Positions 36,475-45,833 of a stretch of 64,000 bases of DNA are shown here, in pieces. The notes beneath the pieces were generated by a model. That model saw only the letters and a list, made by a program, of their open reading frames with translations. It had not been told where the DNA came from and ran no database searches. This DNA comes from Arthrobacter psychrochitiniphilus (GTDB taxonomy: Bacteria; Actinomycetota; Actinomycetes; Actinomycetales; Micrococcaceae). The stretch covers positions 1 to 64,000 of the forward strand of contig NZ_QHLZ01000010.1 in assembly GCF_003185915.1 (NCBI RefSeq). The letters are read 5' to 3'. The position numbers were made by a program, and so were the translations under genes. Positions within the stretch are counted from its first letter, which is position 1; each line of letters opens with the position of its first letter.

Positions 36475-39400
36475 ATGAGTACGCAAGCACAAGCTTTCTC
36501 CCCGGCGCTGACCTTGGTGCCGCCGGCCCACAATGACCGCAGCGCCCCGGCGCTGAGCCCGGATCAGGCGCTTGTGGTTGAGCTGAAGCAGGGCTCTGGC
36601 CCCGTGCTCGTTTGGGGTGCGCCCGGAACGGGGAAGTCCACCGTCCTCATTGAATCAGCTGTGCAACGGATGGAGCACTACGGCGTTGATCCCGGCGCTG
36701 CCCTCCTGCTGGCCCCGTCCCGGTTGGCTGCCGCTAAGCTTCGCGACGGCTTTAGCGCCCGGCTCACCAAAAGCTTGAGCACCTCCCCGGCCAGGACCTG
36801 GTCCTCCTATGCCTTTGACCTGCTGCGCCGTGCCAAGGTTGCCGGCCGCATGCCCCACCTGGACGGTCCGCCACGGCTCATGAGCGGTCCCGAGCAGGAC
36901 CTCATCATCAGGGACCTGCTCACCGGCCACAAACTAGGCTTGGGCACGGCTCCAAAGTGGCCCGTGGAATTGGCTGATGCGCAAGAAACCCGGGGGTTTC
37001 GTCAGGAGATCAGGCAACTCTTTGACCGTGTCATTGAGTACGGACTGATCCCGGAGGAACTTGCTCAACTCGGGACGGCGAACAACCGCCCGGACTGGGT
37101 TGCTGCGGCGTCGCTCTACCGCGAATACCGGGACGTGGTGGATTGGGGCAAGTCAGGTTCCTTTGACCCCGCCGGGATTATCACGGCGGCCACTACACTG
37201 CTGCAAGTTGATCCGGAATTCTTGGCCCAGGAACGCAACCGGCTGCAGCTGATTGTGGTTGATGACATTCAGGAAGCCAACAATTCCGTCCATGAACTGT
37301 TGGCACTGGTGGGCCGCGGCAAGGACATCCTCGTGGCAGCTTCGCCGGACACCGTGGTCCAGGGATTTCGTGGGGCGCGCCCGGACCTGGTTGCCACCTT
37401 GGCGGACCGCTTGGCCACAGCCGAGCATCCCCTGCAGCATTTTTCGCTGACCACCTCGCACCGCATGAGCAAGCCGCTGGCCGCGGCGTGGTCGGGGGTG
37501 GCGGAGCGCATCTTCCAGATTCGCGGCGGCCGCAAGGCCCGCGAGTTCGCTTGGCCTGAAGCAGCCCAACCCGAATCAGCCCAACCCGAATCAGCCCAAC
37601 CCGAATCAACCCGGCAGGACGGTGGGGACCGTACGGAAGCCGTGGATACGGCGTGGCCCGTGGCGGATGATTCCTTTGTCAGTGCGCATGTGGTGGCGTC
37701 CGAGGTGCATGAACTGCGCCTGGTAGCCGAGCGTATTCTGGCGCTACAACACCTGGCCGGACACAGTTTAAGTGAGATTGCTGTCATTGTGCGGACCGGG
37801 TCAGCGCTGGCGGCGTTGCAGCGGTACTTGAGTGCGCAGGGCATTGCGGTGAAAGTTCCGGTGGCGGAAAATCCTGTCCGCGACGAGGCTGCGGTGCGTC
37901 CCTTGTTGGAAGCTTTTGGTATTGCGCTGTCCCCGGAAACGCTCGACGCCGAGGCTTGCGTTGCGTTATTGACCTCGCGTTTGGGGCGCTCAACGGCACT
38001 ACACCTGCGCCGTCTGCGCCAGGCGTTGCGGCAGCAGGAACTGCACAGCGGCGGCGGGCGGGCAAGCGATGAGCTGTTGGTGGAGGCGCTGCTGACCCCG
38101 GAGAAGCTGTCCCCGTTGGGCTGGGAGGCAGCCAATGCGCGGCGGATTGCGGCCATGCTGGCGGCCGGCAGGGAGGCTGTGGCAGAGCCCGGAGCCAACG
38201 CAGAAACTGTACTTTGGGCGTTGTGGGATGCCTGCGATAGTTCCGGAACATGGGAGACGCAGGCGCTGCGCGGCGGGCCCACGGGCATCCGTGCCGATAG
38301 GGACCTGGACGCCGTCATGGCGTTGTTCCAGACGGCGGAACGTTATGTTGATCAATTGCCCGGTTCCAGCCCGGAGCAGTTCCTGGATTATTTGATGAGC
38401 CAGGAACTGCCCATGGATACCCTCGCCGCCCGTGCCCAGCGTAGCGATGCCGTGGAAATCCTGACTCCGGCCAGCGCGGCCGGACGCGAATGGCCCATTG
38501 TTATTGTGGCCGGTCTACAGGAGGGGGTCTGGCCCAATACCAGGCTGCGTGGCGAGCTATTGGGTAGCCAGTTGCTCGTTGACGTGCTGGAAAATGGGGC
38601 CGAGGCGGCGCGGCAGATCGATCCTGCCGCCCGGTTGCGGGACATCCGCTACGACGAACTGCGCAGCTTCGCGGCCGCCATTTCACGAGCCAGCCGGAAG
38701 CTCATTCTCACGGCTGCCGCAGGCCACGACCTCCAGCCCTCCCAATTCATCGACCTGGCAGCACCCTATATACCCGTGACTGATTCCGGCGGTGAGTCCC
38801 AGTACCCGGTGCGGCCGGTTGAGCAGGTGCCCCGGCCCATGACGCTGCGATCGCTCGTGGCGGAGTTGCGCCAAGAATCGGAAATACATGCCGATCCTGA
38901 GGCCGCCAGAATGCTCGCCGTGCTCGCCGAACACAACGTGCCCGGCGCGGACCCGGCGCAATGGTGGGGGTTGCTGCCGTTGAGCACGCAGGCGCCAATC
39001 GTGGCGCCGGGGGATCCAGTTGTGGTCTCGCCATCCAAGGTTGAGGAAGTTCTCAAATCCCCGCTTAACTGGTTCCTCCGGGCTGCTGGGGGAGAAGCCA
39101 CCACTGACTTTGCCCGCAGCCTGGGTACGCTCATCCACAGCATCGCCGAGGAAATTCCCCATGGGGCCGGCCACGAATACCTCGCCGAGCTGGACAAGCG
39201 CTGGCCATCACTGGGCCTGCCGGATTCGTGGGAAAGCGATCTGGACTACCAGCGCGCCCAAGAGATGCTGGGCAAACTGGCGCAATACGTCATCGAGGCC
39301 CGCCAACAGGGCAGGACCCTCCTGGGTGTTGAACAGAATTTCACCGTGGAGGTGGGGGAGGTACCCGCAGAGGTACACGGCGACGGCGCGGCGGAGCCTG

Positions 39401-39852
39401 CACTCTCACACACCGTGCGCTTGCGTGGGCAGGTGGACAGGCTCGAAGCCGATGCCAACGGAAACCTGGTCATCGTGGATATCAAGACCGGACGCAGCAA
39501 ACCCACCAAGGATCAAGTGTTAGTTCACCCGCAGCTTGGCGCTTACCAGGTGGCAGTAACAGCAGGTGGTTTCGCCGAACAAGCTGCTGCTGCGGGATTG
39601 ACCGGCGCAGTTTCCGGAGGTGCCGCGCTGTTGCCGCTGGGGGATGGCACCAAAACCGTCAAGACCCAGGACCAGCCGGCAATGATTGCCGGTAGTGAGA
39701 ATGATCCAACCCTCAAGGTCATGGAGGCCGCCCTGCTCATGGCCCAGGCAGCCTTCCCTGCCCGTCACGGTGCAGACTGGTCCGCCCGCAGTGGCTGCCC
39801 CCTGCCCACCATCTGCCCGCTGTGCCCGGAAGGGAAACAAATCACCGAATGA
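36475..39852 (+). CDS. adnA: AdnA subunit of the AdnAB helicase-nuclease
   Basis: AdnAB resects double-strand breaks in actinobacteria. This 1125-aa protein has an N-terminal UvrD-like motor with Walker A GAPGTGKST (48-56) but a degenerate motif II, VVDDIQE (about 261-267) instead of DEFQD. A C-terminal RecB-type nuclease has VIVDIKTGRSKPT (about 999-1011) and a terminal cysteine group GCPLPTICPLCPEG that may bind an Fe-S cluster. These features match AdnA, whose motor is the weaker one in mycobacteria. A QPESA repeat interrupts residues about 365-378. The stop overlaps the adnB start as ATGA. Confidence 0.88.
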   Translation: MSTQAQAFSPALTLVPPAHNDRSAPALSPDQALVVELKQGSGPVLVWGAPGTGKSTVLIESAVQRMEHYGVDPGAALLLAPSRLAAAKLRDGFSARLTKSLSTSPARTWSSYAFDLLRRAKVAGRMPHLDGPPRLMSGPEQDLIIRDLLTGHKLGLGTAPKWPVELADAQETRGFRQEIRQLFDRVIEYGLIPEELAQLGTANNRPDWVAAASLYREYRDVVDWGKSGSFDPAGIITAATTLLQVDPEFLAQERNRLQLIVVDDIQEANNSVHELLALVGRGKDILVAASPDTVVQGFRGARPDLVATLADRLATAEHPLQHFSLTTSHRMSKPLAAAWSGVAERIFQIRGGRKAREFAWPEAAQPESAQPESAQPESTRQDGGDRTEAVDTAWPVADDSFVSAHVVASEVHELRLVAERILALQHLAGHSLSEIAVIVRTGSALAALQRYLSAQGIAVKVPVAENPVRDEAAVRPLLEAFGIALSPETLDAEACVALLTSRLGRSTALHLRRLRQALRQQELHSGGGRASDELLVEALLTPEKLSPLGWEAANARRIAAMLAAGREAVAEPGANAETVLWALWDACDSSGTWETQALRGGPTGIRADRDLDAVMALFQTAERYVDQLPGSSPEQFLDYLMSQELPMDTLAARAQRSDAVEILTPASAAGREWPIVIVAGLQEGVWPNTRLRGELLGSQLLVDVLENGAEAARQIDPAARLRDIRYDELRSFAAAISRASRKLILTAAAGHDLQPSQFIDLAAPYIPVTDSGGESQYPVRPVEQVPRPMTLRSLVAELRQESEIHADPEAARMLAVLAEHNVPGADPAQWWGLLPLSTQAPIVAPGDPVVVSPSKVEEVLKSPLNWFLRAAGGEATTDFARSLGTLIHSIAEEIPHGAGHEYLAELDKRWPSLGLPDSWESDLDYQRAQEMLGKLAQYVIEARQQGRTLLGVEQNFTVEVGEVPAEVHGDGAAEPALSHTVRLRGQVDRLEADANGNLVIVDIKTGRSKPTKDQVLVHPQLGAYQVAVTAGGFAEQAAAAGLTGAVSGGAALLPLGDGTKTVKTQDQPAMIAGSENDPTLKVMEAALLMAQAAFPARHGADWSARSGCPLPTICPLCPEGKQITE
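37561..37610 (+). repeat. 15-bp tandem repeat in adnA (QPESA units)
   Basis: The unit CAACCCGAATCAGCC occurs in about three consecutive copies, preceded and followed by degenerate ones. It encodes QPESA repeats in a linker between motor blocks. The repeat keeps the frame and is likely to vary in copy number between strains. Confidence 0.85.
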
Positions 39853-42800
39853 GCACTCCAAACACGCTTGAAGAAACCACAGAGCAGGCCCGGCCCGTTT
39901 TGAGCCCCTACGAGCTGGCGGACCTCCTGGGTCAATTCCCGCCCACCGCCGAGCAGGCCTCCATCATCTCCTCACCGCTGGAGCCGCTACTGGTCATTGC
40001 CGGGGCAGGGTCCGGGAAAACCACCACCATGGCGGACCGTGTGGTGTGGTTGGTTGCCAACGGGCTGGTTCTCCCCGAGGAAATCCTTGGTGTCACGTTC
40101 ACCCGCAAGGCCGCTGGCGAGCTTGCCTCACGCATTCGCGGGCAGCTGGCCAAGCTCGGCACCTTGGCGCGCTCCGGTGAAGTGGAGTTAGCTCCCGCTG
40201 CGGCCGCCAGGGACGCGCTTGAACCCAAGGTCTCCACCTACCATTCCTACGCCAGCGGAATCGTGACCGACTACGGGCTGCGCTTAGGGATCGAACGGGA
40301 CGCTGTGGTGATGGGTGCTGCGGACGCCTGGCAGCTGGCCAGTGAGGTAGTGGAGGGTCATGACGGAGCCCACGAACACTTCACGGCCGCCAAGTCCACG
40401 CTCATCCAATCCGTCATGGATCTGGCAGGGGAATGCGCCGAACACTTGCAGGACGCAGACCAGGTGGTGGACACCATTTCAGGCTATCTGAGGAGTTTTG
40501 AGGCGCTGCCTTACATTGCCGAGACGGCCAAGCCACGCACTGCCGTGGCCAATAAGCAGCTCGATGTGCTGCGCACCCGGGCCTCAGTGGCCGCGCTGGT
40601 GCAAAAATATGCGGAGGCCAAACGCCGCCGCAATGTCCTTGACTACGGCGACCTTGTGGCCCTTGCAGCACGTATAGCCCGGGATGTCCCGCACGCCGCC
40701 ACCATGGAGCGCCAACGCTACAAGGTGGTGTTGCTGGATGAATTTCAGGACACTTCCCACGCCCAGCTACAGCTCTTCGCCGATCTCTACGGCGCCGGCC
40801 ATCCCGTCACGGCCGTGGGTGATCCACACCAGTCCATCTATGGTTTCCGGGGTGCCTCCGCCGGGCAGTTGTTCCGTTTCCCAGAGATTTTTGTCAAGGC
40901 CAGCGGTGAGTACGCACCAACTGCCGAACTCACCATTGCGTGGCGTAACTCCGCCCATATTCTCTCTGCTGCGAACGTGATGTCAGCGCAGCTGACACAG
41001 GCCCAGACCCGCAAAGCCAACGCGAAACTGGCCGCAGGCTTGACGGAGCAAGAACGGGCGGCGGCCGGCCCGCGCGTGGTGGTGTCGCCGCTGCGTGAAA
41101 AGCCGAACGCCCCGGACGGTGAGGTGCGCTTGGCCCGCTACGAGACCGAGTTGGATGAAGCGCAGGCCATTGCGGATCAGATTCTGGACCGCAAGGGAGA
41201 CTTCACCCACCGCGGTGGCAGTCAAGGTGCCATGACAGTGGCTGTGCTGTGCCGCCGTCGTGCACAATTTGCTCGTTTTCAGTCAGTGTTTGAGGCACGG
41301 GGCATCCCCTACGAAATTGTGGGGCTGAGCGGGCTGCTGGGGACACCGGAAATTGTGGATCTGGTGTCAACACTGAGGGTCATTGCCGATCCGGGCCGCT
41401 CGGATGCGCTGATGCGGCTGCTGACCGGGGCTCGATGGCGGATTGGGCCTGCAGACCTGATGGCTTTTTCCGATTGGGCGCGGTACCTGGCCCGGCGTCG
41501 AGAATGGGCGGCAAAGCACAGGGTGGACTTTGACGGCGCAGTATTGGCGGATGAGGCGCCGGCCGGTGTGGCCGCCGGCGGGCAGGTGGCGGCAGAGCCG
41601 GACGCTGTGCTGGTGACGGCTGACCTCGTGGACGCATCATCGCTGATTGAGGCACTGGATTATCTAAGCCCGGATTATTGGCCCGCCGCGGCGCGGCCGC
41701 TCAGTGACATTGCGCGAGGACGGCTGTTGGCGCTGCGGGATGAACTGCGCATGCTGCGCGGCTTTGTGGGGGAGGACCTGGTGAATTTGCTGGGGGTCGT
41801 GGAGAAGACCATGCTTCTGGACATTGAATTGGCGGCCAAGCCCGGCTCCAGCATTCACCATGCCCGGCGCCACCTGGACGCCTTTGCCGACGCTGCCGCC
41901 ACCTTCATGGCGGCCGCGCAACGCGTGGACTTGGACGCCTTCCTTGCTTGGCTGGAAACGGCCGAATCGGAAGAGGGTGGTCTGGAAATGACTCCGGTTG
42001 AAACTAACTCGGACGCCGTGGCGCTGTTGACGGTGCACGCCTCAAAGGGGCTGGAATGGGATGTGGTGTTTGTGCCTGGCATGAATGCCGGGGCTTTTCC
42101 CAGTAAGCGGGCCGACCGCTGGAGCACAGGGGCGAAATCATTGCCGTGGCCGTTGCGCGGGGACAGGGACGATCTGCCCGCATGGGATTTGAATGTGCCG
42201 GATCTAAAAACGTTGATGGAGAACGAGTTGCTCTTTGCCTCCGACGTTCAACTCCATGGGGAAGAGGAGGAACGCCGCCTAGCCTATGTGGCTTTTACCC
42301 GGTCACGGGACTTTCTCATGTGCTCAACCACTGTCTGGGGCAGTGGGAAGAAACCGCTTGAGCCCTCACCCTTCCTGACCGAACTGCTGCCATTGACGGA
42401 AGGCGCAAGCAAGAGCGCGGCCCTGGGGCAGTGGAGTGAAGACCCGCAAGAGGATGCAGAAAACCCTGCTAGTGCCGGAGCTGAAAGTGCGCAGTGGCCT
42501 TATGATCCGCTAAATGGTCCCGAGATTGTAGGGCGGGTGGGAGTAGCCCACAGGGTTGGCCGGCGGGAGAATGTTCAACGCTCTGCGGCAGCGTTCACAG
42601 CTGCCGCCACTACCCGGGCGGCTACACTCAGCGCGGCGGAGGCGGCTCTGGCCGGAGTGCAGGCTGGGAGCGAGGAGTTTTTGGCAGCCAATCCGCGCTG
42701 GGGTGCCGAGTCCAGTGTCCTGTTGGCGCAGGAACAGCTGGAGTCTGACCAGCTCCGGGTGGAACTGCCACCGCACATTTCTGCCTCGAGGCTCGTAGCC

Positions 42801-43358
42801 CTAGGTGAGGACCCGGAAAAGGTCACCCGAGCCATGCGCCGGCCAGTGCCCACCAAGCCCGGCATGGCTGCCCGCAAGGGCACCGCATTCCACAGCTGGA
42901 TTGAGGAATTCTTCGCCACCACCGGCCAATTCGACTTTGACGAGGAGCCCGGAGCTGACGCCTACGTGGATGAGGCCTACGGACTGGCTGACATGCAAGA
43001 GACGTTCAAGAACTCGGCTTGGGCTGCCCGCATACCTGCCGATCTTGAGGTGCCCATTGAAACCCGTGTAGCCGATGTTGTGGTGCGTGGCCGTATTGAC
43101 GCCGTGTTCCGGGACGACGACGGCGGCTGGGACCTGATCGACTGGAAGACCGGCCGGGTTCCTTCCAAGGCACAGCTGGCGGTGCGGGGCGTGCAGCTGG
43201 CCGTCTACCGGCTGGCGTGGGCAAGGCTGAAGGAAGTCCCCTTGGAGAAAGTACGTGCGGCGTTTTATTACGTTGGACAGGACAAACTCATCCGGCCAGT
43301 CGACCTTGCCGGTCAGGAGGAACTCGAGGCAATCGTCACCAACGCCTACACCGGCTGA
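39849..43358 (+). CDS. adnB: AdnB subunit of the AdnAB helicase-nuclease
   Basis: AdnB is the lead motor and second nuclease of AdnAB. The UvrD/Rep motor has Walker A IAGAGSGKTTT (about 50-60), motif II LLDEFQDTSHAQ (about 295-306), motif III GDPHQSIYGFRGA and motif V TVHASKGLEWDVVF. The C-terminal PD-(D/E)XK nuclease has WDLIDWKTGRVPSKAQL (about 1094-1110) and GVQLAVYRLAW. ATG at 39849 overlaps the adnA TGA. At 1169 aa it is longer than mycobacterial AdnB, with additional Ala-rich linkers around residues 570-585 and 860-960. Confidence 0.9.
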   Translation: MSTPNTLEETTEQARPVLSPYELADLLGQFPPTAEQASIISSPLEPLLVIAGAGSGKTTTMADRVVWLVANGLVLPEEILGVTFTRKAAGELASRIRGQLAKLGTLARSGEVELAPAAAARDALEPKVSTYHSYASGIVTDYGLRLGIERDAVVMGAADAWQLASEVVEGHDGAHEHFTAAKSTLIQSVMDLAGECAEHLQDADQVVDTISGYLRSFEALPYIAETAKPRTAVANKQLDVLRTRASVAALVQKYAEAKRRRNVLDYGDLVALAARIARDVPHAATMERQRYKVVLLDEFQDTSHAQLQLFADLYGAGHPVTAVGDPHQSIYGFRGASAGQLFRFPEIFVKASGEYAPTAELTIAWRNSAHILSAANVMSAQLTQAQTRKANAKLAAGLTEQERAAAGPRVVVSPLREKPNAPDGEVRLARYETELDEAQAIADQILDRKGDFTHRGGSQGAMTVAVLCRRRAQFARFQSVFEARGIPYEIVGLSGLLGTPEIVDLVSTLRVIADPGRSDALMRLLTGARWRIGPADLMAFSDWARYLARRREWAAKHRVDFDGAVLADEAPAGVAAGGQVAAEPDAVLVTADLVDASSLIEALDYLSPDYWPAAARPLSDIARGRLLALRDELRMLRGFVGEDLVNLLGVVEKTMLLDIELAAKPGSSIHHARRHLDAFADAAATFMAAAQRVDLDAFLAWLETAESEEGGLEMTPVETNSDAVALLTVHASKGLEWDVVFVPGMNAGAFPSKRADRWSTGAKSLPWPLRGDRDDLPAWDLNVPDLKTLMENELLFASDVQLHGEEEERRLAYVAFTRSRDFLMCSTTVWGSGKKPLEPSPFLTELLPLTEGASKSAALGQWSEDPQEDAENPASAGAESAQWPYDPLNGPEIVGRVGVAHRVGRRENVQRSAAAFTAAATTRAATLSAAEAALAGVQAGSEEFLAANPRWGAESSVLLAQEQLESDQLRVELPPHISASRLVALGEDPEKVTRAMRRPVPTKPGMAARKGTAFHSWIEEFFATTGQFDFDEEPGADAYVDEAYGLADMQETFKNSAWAARIPADLEVPIETRVADVVVRGRIDAVFRDDDGGWDLIDWKTGRVPSKAQLAVRGVQLAVYRLAWARLKEVPLEKVRAAFYYVGQDKLIRPVDLAGQEELEAIVTNAYTG

Positions 43359-43382
43359 ACTGGCCCGGTCCAGGTGCCTTGG

Positions 43383-44678
43383 CTAGTCGGTGCCTTCGGT
43401 CTCGTGAGTTACTTTTGAATCTTTGGCTTCTTGGGGGATCTTGACGGCTATGACCTTCAACGCGGTTGTGTCAACGTCTTCCGGGGAGACTACAGCATCA
43501 GCGGCGGGGGAATCATCGGCATCCACTGGGGTCTGGGTGCTCTTAGCCTTGGCCGCCGGGGTGGCTGCAGGCTCAGGGACGGCGACAGCTTCCTGCTCCG
43601 GATCTGCAGCCGGCTCCACTACTGCCTCCACTACTGGCCTAACCGGTTCTGCTGGCCGGGCAGGCTGGGTGCGCTGCGGTGCGGGCTGGGCTGGCTGGGC
43701 AAGCTGGGTGGGCTGCGGTGCGGGCTGGGCTGGCTGGCTCGCTGCGGGTTCCACACTGATGGGCTGGCCGCCGTGCTCGGCAATGTCGGCTTCGAGGGTG
43801 CGCAGCATGGATTCGGCATCCTCCACCATGCGGGCACTGTCAGCAGCGTAGCCCTTGACCAGCCACTGTGCCAGGGCAAATTCGGCGCTCAGGGCAGCCC
43901 GGCGGAGCAGGTGCGGATCCGGTGTTTCCTGGCGTGCACCGGCGTAGGCCTGCAATACCGTGTCAACAAAGTCCGGATCATCTACAGCAACCAGCCACGC
44001 AAAGTCATCAGCGGGGTCGCCCACTCGCAACTCCGTCCAGCCGTTGACAGCCGTGACCTGATCGCCGTCGAGCAAAATATTGTCCTCGTGCAGGTCGCCG
44101 TGGACCACACAGGCATTGAAGCGCCAGAGCGCAACATCCTCCATGGCATGTTCCCAACGGCGCAGGAGAGCTGGCGGGATCTTGCCAGTCGTGGCCGACT
44201 GATCCAATTCGTTGAGCTTGCGATGACGGAATTCATTGGCCGTATAGCTGGGAAGATCGTAATTGGTGACGAGTTCCTGCGGGAGATCGTGGATGGCGGC
44301 AATGGCGGCACCAATTTCCATGGCCAGGGTGGCGCTGCCAGCAGCGAGCTGATCCACCGTGTAAGCCTTCCCCGCAATGTGGGAATACACGAAGGTGATG
44401 AGTTCGCCCTGCCGCACTGTCCCCGCAACGGTGGGAAGTAAGAACGGCAATTCCGCCCGAATGGCAGGGGTGAAGGCCCGCAATACTTGGCGTTCTGTTT
44501 CCAGGCGGGCGCTCGCTTCGGCGTGCCGAGGCGAACGGACCCGCCAGCGGCGGTTTTCCGAATCCACTAACAACGCGGAGCAGAAATCGGCTGCATGGTC
44601 AGGTTCGGGCCCAAAAGCGGTGACATTAAGTCCGGGCACGGCGGCGCTGGCAATAGCGGCCAGTTCGATTGCAGTCAT
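43383..44678 (-). CDS. APH-fold phosphotransferase-like protein with Pro/Ala/Gln tail
   Basis: Residues about 1-290 follow the aminoglycoside/macrolide phosphotransferase fold: LLPTVAGTVRQGELITFVYSHI, then the catalytic loop VVHGDLHEDNILLDGD. The metal-binding Asp expected in the next block (IDW) is missing, since the sequence reads VNGWTELRVGDPADDFAWL. The C-terminal 130 residues are a low-complexity tail with 13-residue QPAQPAPQ repeats and acidic stretches. The start at ATG 44678 has AGAGGAG upstream. It faces adnB tail to tail and is divergent from nudC. Whether it is an active kinase is doubtful. Confidence 0.8.
   Translation of the reverse strand: MTAIELAAIASAAVPGLNVTAFGPEPDHAADFCSALLVDSENRRWRVRSPRHAEASARLETERQVLRAFTPAIRAELPFLLPTVAGTVRQGELITFVYSHIAGKAYTVDQLAAGSATLAMEIGAAIAAIHDLPQELVTNYDLPSYTANEFRHRKLNELDQSATTGKIPPALLRRWEHAMEDVALWRFNACVVHGDLHEDNILLDGDQVTAVNGWTELRVGDPADDFAWLVAVDDPDFVDTVLQAYAGARQETPDPHLLRRAALSAEFALAQWLVKGYAADSARMVEDAESMLRTLEADIAEHGGQPISVEPAASQPAQPAPQPTQLAQPAQPAPQRTQPARPAEPVRPVVEAVVEPAADPEQEAVAVPEPAATPAAKAKSTQTPVDADDSPAADAVVSPEDVDTTALKVIAVKIPQEAKDSKVTHETEGTD
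43664..43741 (-). repeat. 39-bp tandem repeat encoding the QPAQPAPQ tail
   Basis: Two near-identical 39-bp units (43664-43702 and 43703-43741) encode two 13-residue Gln-Pro-Ala repeats in the tail of the APH-fold protein. They differ at a few positions and keep the frame. Confidence 0.75.
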
Positions 44679-44852
44679 TCTTCTCACTCCTCTACCGTAG
44701 AACGCCCAGGCGCCAACCCAGCATCCTTGGTGCGGCGAGTCGTGAGAAGTCCTGCACGGATCCCACTGCACGGATCACACAACAGTGCCGTGTTGTCCAC
44801 AATCACGCCCCGCGGAATGTAAAAAAATGCAGCGCATGCGTACGGTAGAAAC

Positions 44853-45833
44853 ATGACTAAACCGAACACCTCTCCCGATGTTGTGCTGGACCGGCAATGC
44901 GAGCAACGCAACGAACAGGGGTTTTTGGAGACGGTCATGTCGACGGGCACCTACAGGGCGGTAATTTTCCATAATCGCAAGGCCCTGATTTCTGAGCCCG
45001 AGCACAGTCCCGACCACAACTCTCCGGACTACTCTGTGACGTATCTGAGTCCCACACAGCTGCCCCGCGATCTGCCAGCAGGTACGCAAACGGTTTACTT
45101 GGGCAAGGTGCTTCCCGGACAGGGCCATCCTTTGGCAGCTGGCACCCCGCTGATCCTCTTCGCTCTCCCGCACGACGCCGGGGAGCTGGGATGGGTGCCA
45201 GACGGCAGCTCATTCATGGGGTACCGGGACGTTGGTCAACAATTGCGGGCTGCTGATGCGCAAATTGTGATTCAGGCCCAGGCTGTTGCCAACTGGCACG
45301 CCACCCATACTTTCTGCCCCAGGTGTGGGAACCCCATGGAGCCGATGAAAGCGGGCTGGATGAGGCGCTGCGTTCAGGATGGTTCTGAACATTTTCCCCG
45401 CACAGACCCCGCAGCGATTGTCGCCATAGTGGGTGCCGACGAACGAATCCTGCTGGCCAACAATTTCCAATGGGATCAGAAGAGATACTCCACCGTGGCA
45501 GGTTTTGTGGAGGCAGGCGAGAGTGCTGAGGCAGGCGCGGTGCGCGAAATTGCCGAAGAGGTAGGTGTCCGCCTCCACGCCCTGCACTACGTGGCATCCC
45601 AGGCGTGGCCCTTCCCGCGGTCCCTCATGCTGGGTTACATCGGCTACACGAATGACACGGTAGCCACCCCCGACTTAACAGAAGTCAGGGCAGCCAAGTG
45701 GTTCAGCCGCGCCGAGCTCCAAGGTGCAGTGTTGAATGGGGAAGCGGTAATTTCCTCCAGAGCGTCCATTGCACGGGAGCTCATTGAACATTGGTATGGC
45801 GGGAAAATTTTGGAACCAGGTGAACAAGCGTGA
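44853..45833 (+). CDS. nudC: NAD(+)/NADH pyrophosphatase NudC
   Basis: NudC hydrolyses NAD(H) to NMN(H) and AMP and can remove NAD caps from RNA. The zinc ribbon has Cys155 and Cys158 (FCPRCG) and Cys173; the fourth ligand is probably His180 (DGSEHFPR) rather than a cysteine. The Nudix box is GFVEAGESAEAGAVREIAEEVGV (in full consensus order). The NudC-specific motif reads SQAWPFPRSLM, with Ala in place of the usual Pro. At 326 aa it is full length for actinobacteria. Its TGA overlaps the uvrD2 GTG start as GTGA. Confidence 0.94.
   Translation: MTKPNTSPDVVLDRQCEQRNEQGFLETVMSTGTYRAVIFHNRKALISEPEHSPDHNSPDYSVTYLSPTQLPRDLPAGTQTVYLGKVLPGQGHPLAAGTPLILFALPHDAGELGWVPDGSSFMGYRDVGQQLRAADAQIVIQAQAVANWHATHTFCPRCGNPMEPMKAGWMRRCVQDGSEHFPRTDPAAIVAIVGADERILLANNFQWDQKRYSTVAGFVEAGESAEAGAVREIAEEVGVRLHALHYVASQAWPFPRSLMLGYIGYTNDTVATPDLTEVRAAKWFSRAELQGAVLNGEAVISSRASIARELIEHWYGGKILEPGEQA

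Noticed and set aside
37269..38318. Open frame of 349 codons antisense to adnA, and similar long antisense frames (for example 43431-44441, 31493-32452, 32340-33284)
   Set aside because: They lie wholly opposite strong genes, have low-complexity Ala/Arg/Ser composition and no recognisable motif. Long antisense frames are expected in GC-rich DNA.
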